Shown here: positions 23,105-30,812 of the stretch, one piece after another | Layout of the letters: the number at the start of each line of letters is the position of its first letter | How positions within the stretch are numbered: position 1 is the first letter of the stretch | Source: CAYPXJ01 sp964414595 | GTDB lineage: Bacteria; Pseudomonadota; Alphaproteobacteria; Rickettsiales; CAIJLX01 | NCBI GenBank assembly: GCA_964414595.1 | Contig: CAYPXJ010000017.1 | Span: forward strand, 1 to 31,286 | Reading direction: 5' to 3' | DNA length: 31,286 nt | The notes under the pieces: model-generated | The model's input: the letters and a program-made list of their open reading frames with translations, nothing else | Told to the model about the DNA's origin: nothing | Databases searched by the model: none | Position numbers and translations under genes: made by a program

Positions 23105-23884
23105 ATGGTGCAAAATTCCGCCGCGACACTTGCCCAACATGTGGCCGAACTACGTAACCGCCTGACCGTGGTGGTGCTGACGTTTTTGATCGCCACGGGA
23201 ATTTGTTATTGTTTCGCCGGCGAGATTTATCAATTTTTGATTCGGCCACTGGAAATTGCCCTGGGCGACGCGCATCGGCGCATGATTTATACGCATCTGG
23301 CGGAAGGGTTTTTGACCTATTTGAAATTGGCCTGCTTTGGCGGCGCGGTGATTTCGTTTCCGGTGCTTTTTTATCAAGCTTATCGTTTTTTAGCGCCCGG
23401 GCTTTACCAGAATGAGAAGCAAATTTTGTTGCCGATTTTGATTGCTGCGCCCGTGCTTTTTGCGGTCGGCGCGCTGTTTGTTTTTTACGGCGTGATGCCG
23501 ACAGCGTGGAAATTTTTCTTAAGTTTTGAAACGGCGGATACGGCGCAGATCGCGATTCAGCTTGAGCCGAAAATCAGCGAATATCTGGCGCTGACCATGA
23601 CGCTGATTCTAGCGTTTGGTTTCGCGTTTCAGCTGCCGCTGGTGCTGATTATTTTGTGCCTGATGGGCGTGGTGACGCCGCAAATGCTCGCCAAGCGACG
23701 TAAATATGCCATCCTGCTTATCTTCATTGTGGCGGCGATTCTCACCCCGCCGGATTTTTTAAGCCAAGTTGGGCTGGCATTGCCGCTGATGTTGTTGTAT
23801 GAAGTGGCGATTTTGATCAGCAAATTCATCAAGAAAAAACATGCACGACATCAAGTGGATTCGATCGCACCCCGAAGCGTTTGA
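23105..23884 (+). CDS. tatC: Twin-arginine translocase subunit TatC
   Basis: TatC is the polytopic receptor that binds the twin-arginine signal peptide. The 259-residue product has six membrane segments and the conserved N-terminal HVAELRNRL motif at residues 12-20, with the key Glu. FLTYLKLACFGG near residue 69 and the periplasmic segment FYQAYRFLAPGLYQNEK near 88 follow. The last segments contain FGFAFQLPLVL and RKYAILLIFIVAAILTPPD. Its 3' end overlaps serS by 44 nt. A likely client in the window is the Rieske protein at 28414-28947, which carries an RRDF signal. Confidence 0.97.
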   Translation: MVQNSAATLAQHVAELRNRLTVVVLTFLIATGICYCFAGEIYQFLIRPLEIALGDAHRRMIYTHLAEGFLTYLKLACFGGAVISFPVLFYQAYRFLAPGLYQNEKQILLPILIAAPVLFAVGALFVFYGVMPTAWKFFLSFETADTAQIAIQLEPKISEYLALTMTLILAFGFAFQLPLVLIILCLMGVVTPQMLAKRRKYAILLIFIVAAILTPPDFLSQVGLALPLMLLYEVAILISKFIKKKHARHQVDSIAPRSV

Positions 23885-25106
23885 CTTAGGCCTGAAACGG
23901 CGCGGTCTGGCGGCTTCTGCGGCGGAAATTCTTGCGCTCGATAAGGAATCGCGCGGCGCGAAAACCGGTTTGCAGCAGCTTAAAGAAGAGGCCAATGCGC
24001 TCGCCAAAAAAATCGGCGAACTGAAAATGAAGGGCCAGAATGCGGACGCGGAAATCGCGCGTTCGAAAGAATTAAAACAGCAGATTGCGGAATTTAAAGA
24101 TCAGGAGGGTGAGGGCGAAAGTGCGGCGCTCACCGAGCGGCTTTCGACAATTCCGAATATTTTGCTCGAGGATGTGCCGGAAGGAAAAGACGAATCGCAG
24201 AATGTGGAACTGCGTAAAATTGGTACACCGCCAACATTTGATTTTACACCAAAATCGCATGACGAACTCGGCGAGGCGCTTGGCCTGATGGATTTTACGC
24301 AAACGGCGAAAATCGCCGGTGCGCGATTCACGTCACTGAAAGGTAATATAGCTAAACTTCATCGTGCGCTGGCGGATTTTATGCTGAATCTGCATACGCG
24401 CGAATTTGGTTTTCAGGAAGTGGTGCCGCCGCTTCTCGTGCGGCCGGAGGCGATGTTTGGCACAGGGCAATATCCGAAATTCCGCGAAGATTCATACGAA
24501 ACGACGGACGGGCGCTGCCTGATTCCGACTTCCGAAGTGCCGCTCACCAATATGGTGGCGGATACGATCGTGGAGGAAAAAATTCTGCCGCTGCGGTTGA
24601 CGGCGCTCACGCCGTGCTTCCGCTCCGAGGCGGGTTCGGCGGGGAAAGATACGCGCGGTATGTTACGCCAGCATCAGTTTTATAAGGTGGAGATGGTGAG
24701 CATTACGCATGCTGAGCAGGGCATTAAAGAACATGACTATATGACGGCCTGCGCGGAAGAAGTGCTGAAGCGTTTGGGGCTTGCCTATCGTGTGGTTGCG
24801 CTGTGCAGCGGCGATACGGGTTTTTCCGCGCGCAAAACATATGATATCGAAGTGTGGGTGCCCTCGCAGAATACCTATCGTGAAATTTCCAGCTGTTCCT
24901 ATTGCGGTGATTTTCAGGCGCGGCGCATGAAGGCGCGTTACCGCGCGGCAAATGGTGAAAATCTTTTCGTGCATACGCTGAATGGTTCGGGTGTGGCGGT
25001 GGGGCGCGCGCTGATTGCTGTGATGGAAAATTATCAGCAAAAAGATGGTTCTATTCGTGTGCCGGAAGTGCTAAAGCCCTATCTGGGGGTGGAGGTTCTT
25101 CGATGA
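23841..25106 (+). CDS. serS: Seryl-tRNA synthetase
   Basis: This class II synthetase charges tRNA-Ser with serine. The 421-residue product starts with MHDIKWIRSHPEAFDLGLKRR, followed by the long coiled-coil arm at about residues 30-100 that grips the tRNA variable arm. The catalytic domain carries motif 2 (CFRSEAGSAGKDTRGMLR, near residue 256) and motif 3 (GSGVAVGRALIAVMEN, near 380). PTSEVPLTN near residue 230 is part of the serine-binding TxE region. The start at 23841 lies inside tatC (44-nt overlap), and its stop overlaps the next gene by 4 nt, so this is a tightly coupled unit. In many alphaproteobacteria surE and pcm follow serS; both are absent here. Confidence 0.98.
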   Translation: MHDIKWIRSHPEAFDLGLKRRGLAASAAEILALDKESRGAKTGLQQLKEEANALAKKIGELKMKGQNADAEIARSKELKQQIAEFKDQEGEGESAALTERLSTIPNILLEDVPEGKDESQNVELRKIGTPPTFDFTPKSHDELGEALGLMDFTQTAKIAGARFTSLKGNIAKLHRALADFMLNLHTREFGFQEVVPPLLVRPEAMFGTGQYPKFREDSYETTDGRCLIPTSEVPLTNMVADTIVEEKILPLRLTALTPCFRSEAGSAGKDTRGMLRQHQFYKVEMVSITHAEQGIKEHDYMTACAEEVLKRLGLAYRVVALCSGDTGFSARKTYDIEVWVPSQNTYREISSCSYCGDFQARRMKARYRAANGENLFVHTLNGSGVAVGRALIAVMENYQQKDGSIRVPEVLKPYLGVEVLR

Positions 25107-26236
25107 GAGTTTCGTTTTTACTGGGTTCGACGATTCTGGCGACCGCGCTGGTGGTGATTTCCTGTTCGCAAAAACCGGTGCAAGTGGTGCAAAAAGGCGA
25201 TCAGTTTTATGGTTTTGAGCAGCATCGCATTATGCCTGCGGTGCCTAAAGGCGAGGTGCAATCGCGCGAGATGCCGCCGCCAAATGTTGCCGCAAAAGCG
25301 GAGAAGCCTGCGTCTGTAGCGAAAAACGTTGCGCCGAAAAATGCCGCGCCTATTCAAGATAATGCCGTTGTGCAGCCGGGCGATACGGTGCTTTCGTTTG
25401 CTACGCGCAATCAGGTGCCGGTTTCGGGCGTGATCGCGGTGAATAATCTTACGCCGCCTTTCATGCTGAAACCCGGCGCAAAAATGAAATTGCCGGTTAA
25501 ACATACCGATGTTGCAACCCCGCAAACCACGCAGGTTGCTTCGGCTAAAACGGATGTGACGCCGGCGCCGGTATTGAAAAATTTGCCAAAAACCACTTCA
25601 GCGCCAACGCCCGTTGCGAAGGCCGTGGTGAATAAAGAGCGCGCGGAGCAAATTCCACTGCCGCAGCCGGGCAAGCCTGCTGTGGTGAAACAGGTTCCGC
25701 AGCCCATTGAAATTAAGGTGCCGGAAAAACCTGTGGCGGCAGAGAGTGGTCTTGATGCACGCGACAAGCTGGAAGGCAAACCGCGCTATAAACTTTCCGA
25801 TAGTTTGGAAAATACGGCGGCGCGCCCTAAATCTGTGAGCAAGGTAGCTGTAAAAACAGCCGAAAGTTATTTTATCTGGCCGGTGCGCGGCAAAGTGATT
25901 TCTGTGTTTGGGCCCAAGCCTGGGGGGCTGCATAATGACGGTGTCAATATTGCGGCGCCGGAAGGTACGCCGATTCTTGCAGGCCTCAGCGGCGAGGTGG
26001 TTTATGTGGGCAATGAATTAAAAGGTTACGGCAATCTGGTGATTATCAAACACGACAACGGTTGGCTTTCCGCCTACGCGCATCAGAAAAATGCGCTCGT
26101 GCAAAAGGGCCAGCGCGTGACGCAAGGACAAGTGATAGGGTATGTCGGCAAAACCGGAAATGTAGAAGAGCCGCAACTTCATTTCGGCATACGGGATGGC
26201 AAGGAAGCCATTAATCCACTCGAATACGTAAATTAA
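25103..26236 (+). CDS. NlpD-like lipoprotein with LysM and degenerate M23 (LytM) domain
   Basis: This is a cell-envelope lipoprotein. The signal SFLLGSTILATALVVISC places the lipid cysteine at residue 21. A LysM-like peptidoglycan-binding segment at about residues 94-132 (VQPGDTVLSFATRNQV, then NNLTPPFMLKPGAKMKLP) is followed by a Pro/Lys/Val-rich linker. The M23 domain runs from about residue 250 to the end. The usual metal site HxGxD reads NDGVN (residues 278-282), and the final HxH reads QLH (358-360); only the YAH histidine (327) is kept. It should therefore not hydrolyse peptidoglycan and would more likely activate an amidase, as NlpD and EnvC do. It is the last gene of the tatABC-serS unit. 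R5 begins right after its stop. Confidence 0.9.
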   Translation: MRVSFLLGSTILATALVVISCSQKPVQVVQKGDQFYGFEQHRIMPAVPKGEVQSREMPPPNVAAKAEKPASVAKNVAPKNAAPIQDNAVVQPGDTVLSFATRNQVPVSGVIAVNNLTPPFMLKPGAKMKLPVKHTDVATPQTTQVASAKTDVTPAPVLKNLPKTTSAPTPVAKAVVNKERAEQIPLPQPGKPAVVKQVPQPIEIKVPEKPVAAESGLDARDKLEGKPRYKLSDSLENTAARPKSVSKVAVKTAESYFIWPVRGKVISVFGPKPGGLHNDGVNIAAPEGTPILAGLSGEVVYVGNELKGYGNLVIIKHDNGWLSAYAHQKNALVQKGQRVTQGQVIGYVGKTGNVEEPQLHFGIRDGKEAINPLEYVN

Positions 26237-26356
26237 ACTCTACTAGGCTGGTAAGCTCGCTTGATTTTTTAAGCTTCCGGTGCTCACGTACACAAAGAGT
26301 ACGTTGCGCTCCGGTTCTTAAAAAAGCCTGCGCATCTTACTCAGCCTAGCGAGTTT
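26237..26356. repeat. Palindromic intergenic element, copy R5
   Basis: The core GTAC-ACAAAGA-GTAC is at 26288-26302, with a 7-nt spacer instead of six. The inner arms are CTTCCGGTGCTC and GCGCTCCGGTTCTT. The outer arms CTAGGCTGGTAAG (26243-26255) and CTTACTCAGCCTAG (26336-26349) pair with one bulge, extended by AAACTC against GAGTTT at the ends. It lies between the convergent NlpD-like and petC genes. Confidence 0.85.
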
Positions 26357-26401
26357 CGGCTCACTATACGAGAAAGGGATAACGATAAACCGATAGCGGA
26401 A

Positions 26402-27151
26402 TTATTTAATTTTTGACCAGGTGCGGGCTTTCGCAACAATAAACAGACCCGTCATCACCGTGAGGAAAAGCAGGACTTTAATGCCCATGCGTTTGCGGCT
26501 TTCCATCTCTGGCTCCGCGGCGTATTGCAAGAAATTCACGACATCGCGCGACATTTGATCAACCGTGGCGTTTGTGCCATCAGCATAGGTAACCTGACCA
26601 TCGGAAAGCGGTTTCGGCATACCGATTTTGTGGCCGGGGAAATAAGCGTTATAATGCTGGCCTTCGGCAATTTCAAAACCGGCAGGCGCATCCTGATAAC
26701 CCGTCAGAATCGCATGCACATAATTGGCGCCGTCGTGACGGGCTTTAACAATGAGTGAGAGATCCACCGGATATGCGCCGCCGTTCGATGCGCGCGCGGC
26801 TTGTTCGTTTGCAAAAGGAGCGGGGAAACGATCGGACGCCATACCGGGGCGATCGTACATATCGCCGGACTCATCCGGACCGTCTTTTACTTGAATTTCT
26901 GCTGCCAGCGCTTTGGTTTCCGCTTCGCTGAAACCGATGCCGGTGAGGTTACGGAAAGAGATATATTTCATCGCATGGCAGGAAGCGCAAACTTCTTTAT
27001 ACACTTGATAACCGCGCTGCGCCGATTGACGATCCACCGTGCCGAAAATGCCGTTGAATGACCAATCAAGCTGTTTCGGATGCTCCGCATTACCCGCCGC
27101 GAAAGCAGGAGCACTCAGGAGCAGAGAAGCGAGTAGGGCGAGGCGTTTCAT
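26402..27151 (-). CDS. petC: Cytochrome c1 of the bc1 complex
   Basis: This is the haem c subunit of ubiquinol:cytochrome c reductase, which passes electrons from the Rieske protein to soluble cytochrome c. The 249-residue product has a cleavable Sec signal (MKRLALLASLLLSAPAFA) and the haem-binding CASCH at residues 55-59. The axial methionine is in IGMPKPLSDG near residue 176, the segment MYDRPGMASDRFPAPF is typical of the alphaproteobacterial protein, and a C-terminal membrane anchor is at about residues 223-242. Its start overlaps the cytochrome b stop by 1 nt (TAATG). It is the last gene of petABC. Confidence 0.97.
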   Translation of the reverse strand: MKRLALLASLLLSAPAFAAGNAEHPKQLDWSFNGIFGTVDRQSAQRGYQVYKEVCASCHAMKYISFRNLTGIGFSEAETKALAAEIQVKDGPDESGDMYDRPGMASDRFPAPFANEQAARASNGGAYPVDLSLIVKARHDGANYVHAILTGYQDAPAGFEIAEGQHYNAYFPGHKIGMPKPLSDGQVTYADGTNATVDQMSRDVVNFLQYAAEPEMESRKRMGIKVLLFLTVMTGLFIVAKARTWSKIK

Positions 27152-28407
27152 TATTTTCTCGATGCGTCGTAAATGGAATTGGGCAGCGGCAACGTGCGCT
27201 CAAAACGTGGCAGGAGCGGCAGAATCACCAGGAAGTAAGCAAAGTAATACAGTGTGGCGAGGCGGCTGATCAGGACGATCGGGCCTTCGGGAACTTGCGA
27301 ACCGCAATAGCCCAGCGCGATGAACGAAATGATGAGCAAACCAAAGAACCAGCGGAAAGTGGGGCGATACGCACCGCTTTTAATCTTAGAACGATCCAGC
27401 CACGGCAAAGCAAACCAGACGAGAATGGAAGCAAACATCAATATCACGCCGAGCAGCTTATCCGGCACGGCGCGCAGAATTGCGTAGAAGGGCAGGAAGT
27501 ACCATTCCGGCACAATGTGCGCAGGGGTTTGCATAGGGTTTGCCGGAATATAGTTATCCGGATGGCCAAGGTAGTTCGGCGCATAAAATACAAACGCGAA
27601 CAGGATGAGGAAGAAAACGCCGAAGCCGACAAAATCTTTCACCGTGTAATACGGATGGAAGGGGATGGTATCTTTCGAGGATTTCACTTCCACGCCGGTG
27701 GGGTTGTTGGAACCATGCGTATGAAGCGCAGCAAGGTGCAGCACAACAAGGCCAACGATGAGGAATGGGAAAAGATAGTGCAAGCTGAAGAAGCGATTGA
27801 GCGTTGGGTTATCGACCGAGAAACCGCCCCAAAGCCAGGTAACGATGCTATCGCCAACCAGCGGAATAGCGGAGAAAAGATTCGTAATAACCGTCGCGCC
27901 CCAGCAGCTCATTTGGCCCCATGGCAAAACGTAACCCCTGAAGGCAGTCGCCATCATGAGGAGGAAAATAATCACGCCGAGGAACCAGAGAAGTTCGCGC
28001 GGGGCTTTGTACGAGCCGTAAAACAGACCGCGGGCAATGTGGATATAGACAACCATGAAGAACATGGAGGCCCCGACGGCATGCGTGTAACGAATGAGCC
28101 AGCCATAATTGACATCGCGCATGATGCGCTCCACGCTCGAGAAAGCGTAATCGGCGTGCGGCGTATAGTGCATAGCAAGCACAATGCCCGTGATGATTTG
28201 TATTACCAGCGCAATACCGGCGAGCGAACCGAAACTCCAGAGATAGCTTAGGTTGCGCGGGGTTGGGTATTTATTCAGCGCATGATCGAGAAAGGTGAAA
28301 ATCGGTAAGCGGTAATCAATCCACTGGATAATTTTATTGGAGCTAACCGGATCCGGTTTCGGAATCGATTTATTTTGAGCAGCGGCGTTGGTGTTTTTGA
28401 AAGCCAT
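27151..28407 (-). CDS. petB: Cytochrome b of the bc1 complex
   Basis: This is the membrane core of the bc1 complex, carrying the Qo and Qi quinone sites and two b haems. The 418-residue product has about eight membrane helices. The haem-ligand helices contain MHYTPHADYAFSSVERIM, HAVGASMFFMVVYIHIARG and FLIVGLVVLHLAALHTHGS. The Qo-site PEWY motif (HIVPEWYFLPFYAI) is intact near residue 294. An N-terminal extension of about 25 residues precedes the amphipathic start (WIDYRLPIF). The ATG at 28407 is 6 nt after the Rieske stop, so the three genes form one operon. Confidence 0.98.
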   Translation of the reverse strand: MAFKNTNAAAQNKSIPKPDPVSSNKIIQWIDYRLPIFTFLDHALNKYPTPRNLSYLWSFGSLAGIALVIQIITGIVLAMHYTPHADYAFSSVERIMRDVNYGWLIRYTHAVGASMFFMVVYIHIARGLFYGSYKAPRELLWFLGVIIFLLMMATAFRGYVLPWGQMSCWGATVITNLFSAIPLVGDSIVTWLWGGFSVDNPTLNRFFSLHYLFPFLIVGLVVLHLAALHTHGSNNPTGVEVKSSKDTIPFHPYYTVKDFVGFGVFFLILFAFVFYAPNYLGHPDNYIPANPMQTPAHIVPEWYFLPFYAILRAVPDKLLGVILMFASILVWFALPWLDRSKIKSGAYRPTFRWFFGLLIISFIALGYCGSQVPEGPIVLISRLATLYYFAYFLVILPLLPRFERTLPLPNSIYDASRK

Positions 28408-28413
28408 AAATAA

Positions 28414-28947
28414 TTAGCCAATCTTGATCACGGTGTCGGAAATAAATTCATACGGCGGAACCGCGAGGTTGTGCGGCGCGGGACCTTTGCGGATGCGGCC
28501 TGAGGTATCGTAATGCGAACCATGGCACGGGCAGAACCAGCCTTCGTAATCCCCTTGCTGGCCGATAGGAATACAGCCAAGGTGTGTGCAAATACCAATG
28601 ACGACGAGCCATTCGGCTTTGCCGTTTTTCACACGAGCCGAATCCGACTGCGGATCGGGCAGGGACGCGTTATCGTCTTTTTGCGCTTCGGCAATTTCTT
28701 CCGGCGTACGGTGGCGGATAAATACCGGCTTGCCTTGCCACTTTTTCGTGATGATTTGGCCAGGCTGAATGCTGGAAATATCGACTTCTGTGGTGGAAAG
28801 TGCCAGCACGTCCGACGCGGGATTCATGGAATCGACCAGCGGCCAAAGTGCAGCCGCCGCACCAACGCCTGCTGTGGCGCTAGCGGTGAGTACGATAAAA
28901 TCGCGGCGTGTGGGTTGTTTTTTAGAGGTATCTTCTGCGGATGACAT
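28414..28947 (-). CDS. petA: Rieske iron-sulfur subunit of the bc1 complex
   Basis: This subunit carries the [2Fe-2S] cluster that takes the first electron from ubiquinol. From the ATG at 28947 the product is 177 residues. It has a twin-arginine signal-anchor (TRRDFIVLTASATAG, Arg14-Arg15) that fits export of the folded cluster domain by Tat, and a flexible hinge after residue 40. The cluster ligands are in CTHLGC and CPCHGSHYD, with the GPAP loop near the C-terminus. An upstream in-frame ATG at 28980 would add 11 residues before the signal and is less likely. It is the first gene of petABC. The Tat machinery genes are at 22640-23884. Confidence 0.97.
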   Translation of the reverse strand: MSSAEDTSKKQPTRRDFIVLTASATAGVGAAAALWPLVDSMNPASDVLALSTTEVDISSIQPGQIITKKWQGKPVFIRHRTPEEIAEAQKDDNASLPDPQSDSARVKNGKAEWLVVIGICTHLGCIPIGQQGDYEGWFCPCHGSHYDTSGRIRKGPAPHNLAVPPYEFISDTVIKIG

Positions 28948-28984
28948 AAATGAGTATTTTTGAGGTGTCCCTGAACGCATGTTG

Positions 28985-29013
28985 ATTATCGTATTTTGAT
29001 GCTACAATCAAGA
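28985..29013 (-). promoter_or_regulatory. Candidate promoter of petABC
   Basis: On the minus strand TCTTGA (29013-29008) and GATAAT (28990-28985) are 17 nt apart; the -10 matches the consensus at five of six positions, the -35 weakly. Just upstream, TGTAAAAA (29017-29024) and TTTTTACA (29039-29046) form an inverted repeat that could be an operator or the end of the queC transcript. Confidence 0.4.
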
Positions 29014-29066
29014 GCTTGTAAAAACTTTGGACGAAATTTTTTTACATGTTGCGAACGAATCTTAAT

Positions 29067-29750
29067 TCAAACCTGATAAAGTGCGGGGTCTGGCAAATTA
29101 TTTTCGGCGAAACCTTTTTGTCGCAAAAGACAAGAATCGCACCTGCCGCACGCGCGGCCTTCGCTATCGGGATCGTAGCAGCTCAAGGTGAGCGCATAAT
29201 CGATACCGAGTTTCAGCCCCCGCTGAATAATTTCCGCTTTGGTTAAGTCGATGAGCGGTGTGTGGATTTTTATTTTTGTGCCCTCGACGCCGATTTTTGT
29301 GGCGCGGTTCGCCAATTTTTCAAAGGCGGAGATGAATTCCGGGCGGCAATCCGGGTAGCCGCTATAATCGAGCGCGTTCACGCCTATATATATATGGTGT
29401 GCGCCGATGACTTCCGCATAGGCCAGTGCGTAGCTCAAGAAAATCGTGTTGCGCGCGGGGACATAGGTGATAGGGATTTCGTTTTTGATTTCGGCGTGCG
29501 AGCGGTTTTTCGGCACGGCGATATCGTCGGTGAGCGCGGAGCCGCCGAACGCGCGCAGATCGATGGTGATGATTTTGTGATCGGCAATGCCGCGCGCTTT
29601 GGCGATCGCTTTCGCGCGGTCGAGTTCGATGGCGTGGCGTTGGCCGTAGGCAAAAGAGATCGCATGCGTTTCGAATCCTTCATCCTGCGCGATGGCAAGT
29701 GTGGTTGCGGAATCAAGCCCGCCCGATAATAAAACGACTGCTTTTTTCAT
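29067..29750 (-). CDS. queC: 7-cyano-7-deazaguanine synthase
   Basis: QueC converts 7-carboxy-7-deazaguanine to preQ0 with ATP and ammonia in queuosine synthesis. The 227-residue product has the PP-loop SGGLDS at residues 9-14 and the FAYGQRHAIEL segment near 33. YVPARNTIFLS near residue 96 and NALDYSGYPDCRPEF near 125 follow. A C-terminal zinc site comprises SCY...CGRCDSC (residues about 190-207). The ATG at 29750 overlaps the queE stop by 4 nt, so queE-queC are co-translated. QueD and QueF are not in the window. Confidence 0.97.
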   Translation of the reverse strand: MKKAVVLLSGGLDSATTLAIAQDEGFETHAISFAYGQRHAIELDRAKAIAKARGIADHKIITIDLRAFGGSALTDDIAVPKNRSHAEIKNEIPITYVPARNTIFLSYALAYAEVIGAHHIYIGVNALDYSGYPDCRPEFISAFEKLANRATKIGVEGTKIKIHTPLIDLTKAEIIQRGLKLGIDYALTLSCYDPDSEGRACGRCDSCLLRQKGFAENNLPDPALYQV

Positions 29751-30406
29751 GGAATGGCAAAAAGTTTATGCGTTTGCAGCGAAAGCGCGTAGCCATGTTT
29801 TTCCGCCAGCGCGATGGTTTTTTCCAGATTTTTGGTGTTGCTGGTTTCGTTCTGCTCATCCATCGGCTGCACGTAAACGGGAATATTATAATGCGATTGG
29901 CCGAGATCCGGCACATGGTTATAATGCGGATGCGTCGTGGAAATCAGAAATTTAAGCGCGGTCAGATGCGGCAGCAAATCCTCACGAATCGGGTGATAAC
30001 CCGCGCTGCCGGCTTTCGGCGAGCAAACGATTTGTACTTCTTTCGGCAGCGGGCGGTAAATCGTGCCGTTGGTTTCGATTTGCACGGAGAAGCCTTCGGC
30101 GATCAGCGCCTCGCAGAGTTTCGCAATAGGCTGACGTAGTGGCTCGCCGCCGGTGATGACGATGAGCTTCGCTTCCTGCGCGAGTGATTTTGTCTGCGCA
30201 ATGATTTCCTCAAGCGTCATCGCCGCAAAATCCTCAAATGCCGTATCGCAAAACGCGCAGGCGAGATTGCACCCGCCGAGGCGGATGAAAATCGCCGCTT
30301 CACCGGCAAGCGGACCTTCGCCCTGCAGTGTGGAAAAAATTTCCTTCACCTCGAGCGTGGTGCCGTCGCCTTTCAGCGGTTTACGTATGGGGTTATCGCC
30401 AAACAT
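29747..30406 (-). CDS. queE: 7-carboxy-7-deazaguanine synthase (radical SAM)
   Basis: QueE is a radical SAM enzyme that contracts the ring of 6-carboxytetrahydropterin to CDG, the step before QueC. The start ATG at 30406 follows AAGGAT; open frame upstream to 30463 overlaps the divergent gene and is not coding-like. The 219-residue product has the substrate segment EIFSTLQGEG, the cluster motif CNLACAFC (Cys46, Cys50, Cys53), a canonical CX3CX2C, and the SAM-binding GGEPL. The tail is QTHKL as in the family. A 47-bp gap separates it from the divergent zf-CHCC gene, so the two promoters must overlap or be very compact. Confidence 0.96.
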   Translation of the reverse strand: MFGDNPIRKPLKGDGTTLEVKEIFSTLQGEGPLAGEAAIFIRLGGCNLACAFCDTAFEDFAAMTLEEIIAQTKSLAQEAKLIVITGGEPLRQPIAKLCEALIAEGFSVQIETNGTIYRPLPKEVQIVCSPKAGSAGYHPIREDLLPHLTALKFLISTTHPHYNHVPDLGQSHYNIPVYVQPMDEQNETSNTKNLEKTIALAEKHGYALSLQTHKLFAIP

Positions 30407-30453
30407 TACAATATCCTTATTTACGGCGCGCAAAATAATGGCTAAAAGAGGAT

Positions 30454-30660
30454 ATGCCAACAAAAAACCAAAACAAAAACGCCGAAAAGCCCGGGCTTCA
30501 GCCAGTCGATATCGTTGAGGTGGAAGCCGACCAAATTATGTGTGACGGCGGCACCGGCGCGCTCGGCCACCCGGCTATTTATATGCGTATGGGTGACGAA
30601 GGTTATGTGGATTGTCCTTATTGTGGGACGCGCTTTCTCTACGTGGGCAATAAGCACTAA
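30454..30660 (+). CDS. Zinc-finger CHCC protein (NDUFS6-like)
   Basis: The 68-residue product has a C-terminal zf-CHCC domain with zinc ligands Cys30, His39, Cys54 and Cys57 (GHPAIYMRMG, then DCPYCGTRFLY). This is the bacterial homologue of the mitochondrial complex I accessory subunit NDUFS6, a zinc protein implicated in complex I assembly. In alphaproteobacteria it is often a stand-alone gene. The ATG at 30454 follows an AAAGAG site. It is divergent from queE. R6 begins at the nucleotide after its stop. Confidence 0.9.
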   Translation: MPTKNQNKNAEKPGLQPVDIVEVEADQIMCDGGTGALGHPAIYMRMGDEGYVDCPYCGTRFLYVGNKH

Positions 30661-30785
30661 TTGAAATTCGCGATGCTTTGCTGCAAATAATCACCTTTTC
30701 CGCTTCCGGTGCTCACGTACGATTTAGTACGCTGCGCTCCGGTTCTCAAAGCTGATTATTTTCGCTAAAGCCTGGCGAATTGTAA
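30661..30785. repeat. Palindromic intergenic element, copy R6
   Basis: The core GTAC-GATTTA-GTAC is at 30717-30730. The inner arms are CTTCCGGTGCTC and GCGCTCCGGTTCTC, almost identical to R1. The outer arms AATTCGC (30665-30671) and GCGAATT (30775-30781) are complementary, extended inward by GCTTTGC against GCTAAAGC. It occupies nearly all of the gap before thiC. There is no thi-box and no TPP riboswitch there. Confidence 0.85.
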
Positions 30786-30812
30786 GAATTATATAAGAAT
30801 GCAGGAGCTATT

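Noticed and set aside
27058..28251. Plus-strand open frame of 397 codons
   Set aside because: It is antisense to cytochrome b and c1, which are unmistakable. Its composition (Arg, Glu, His rich) is typical of a shadow frame.
2223..30785. Whether the six similar repeats could be a CRISPR array
   Set aside because: They are single copies in separate gaps kilobases apart, palindromic and without regular spacers; no cas genes are present.
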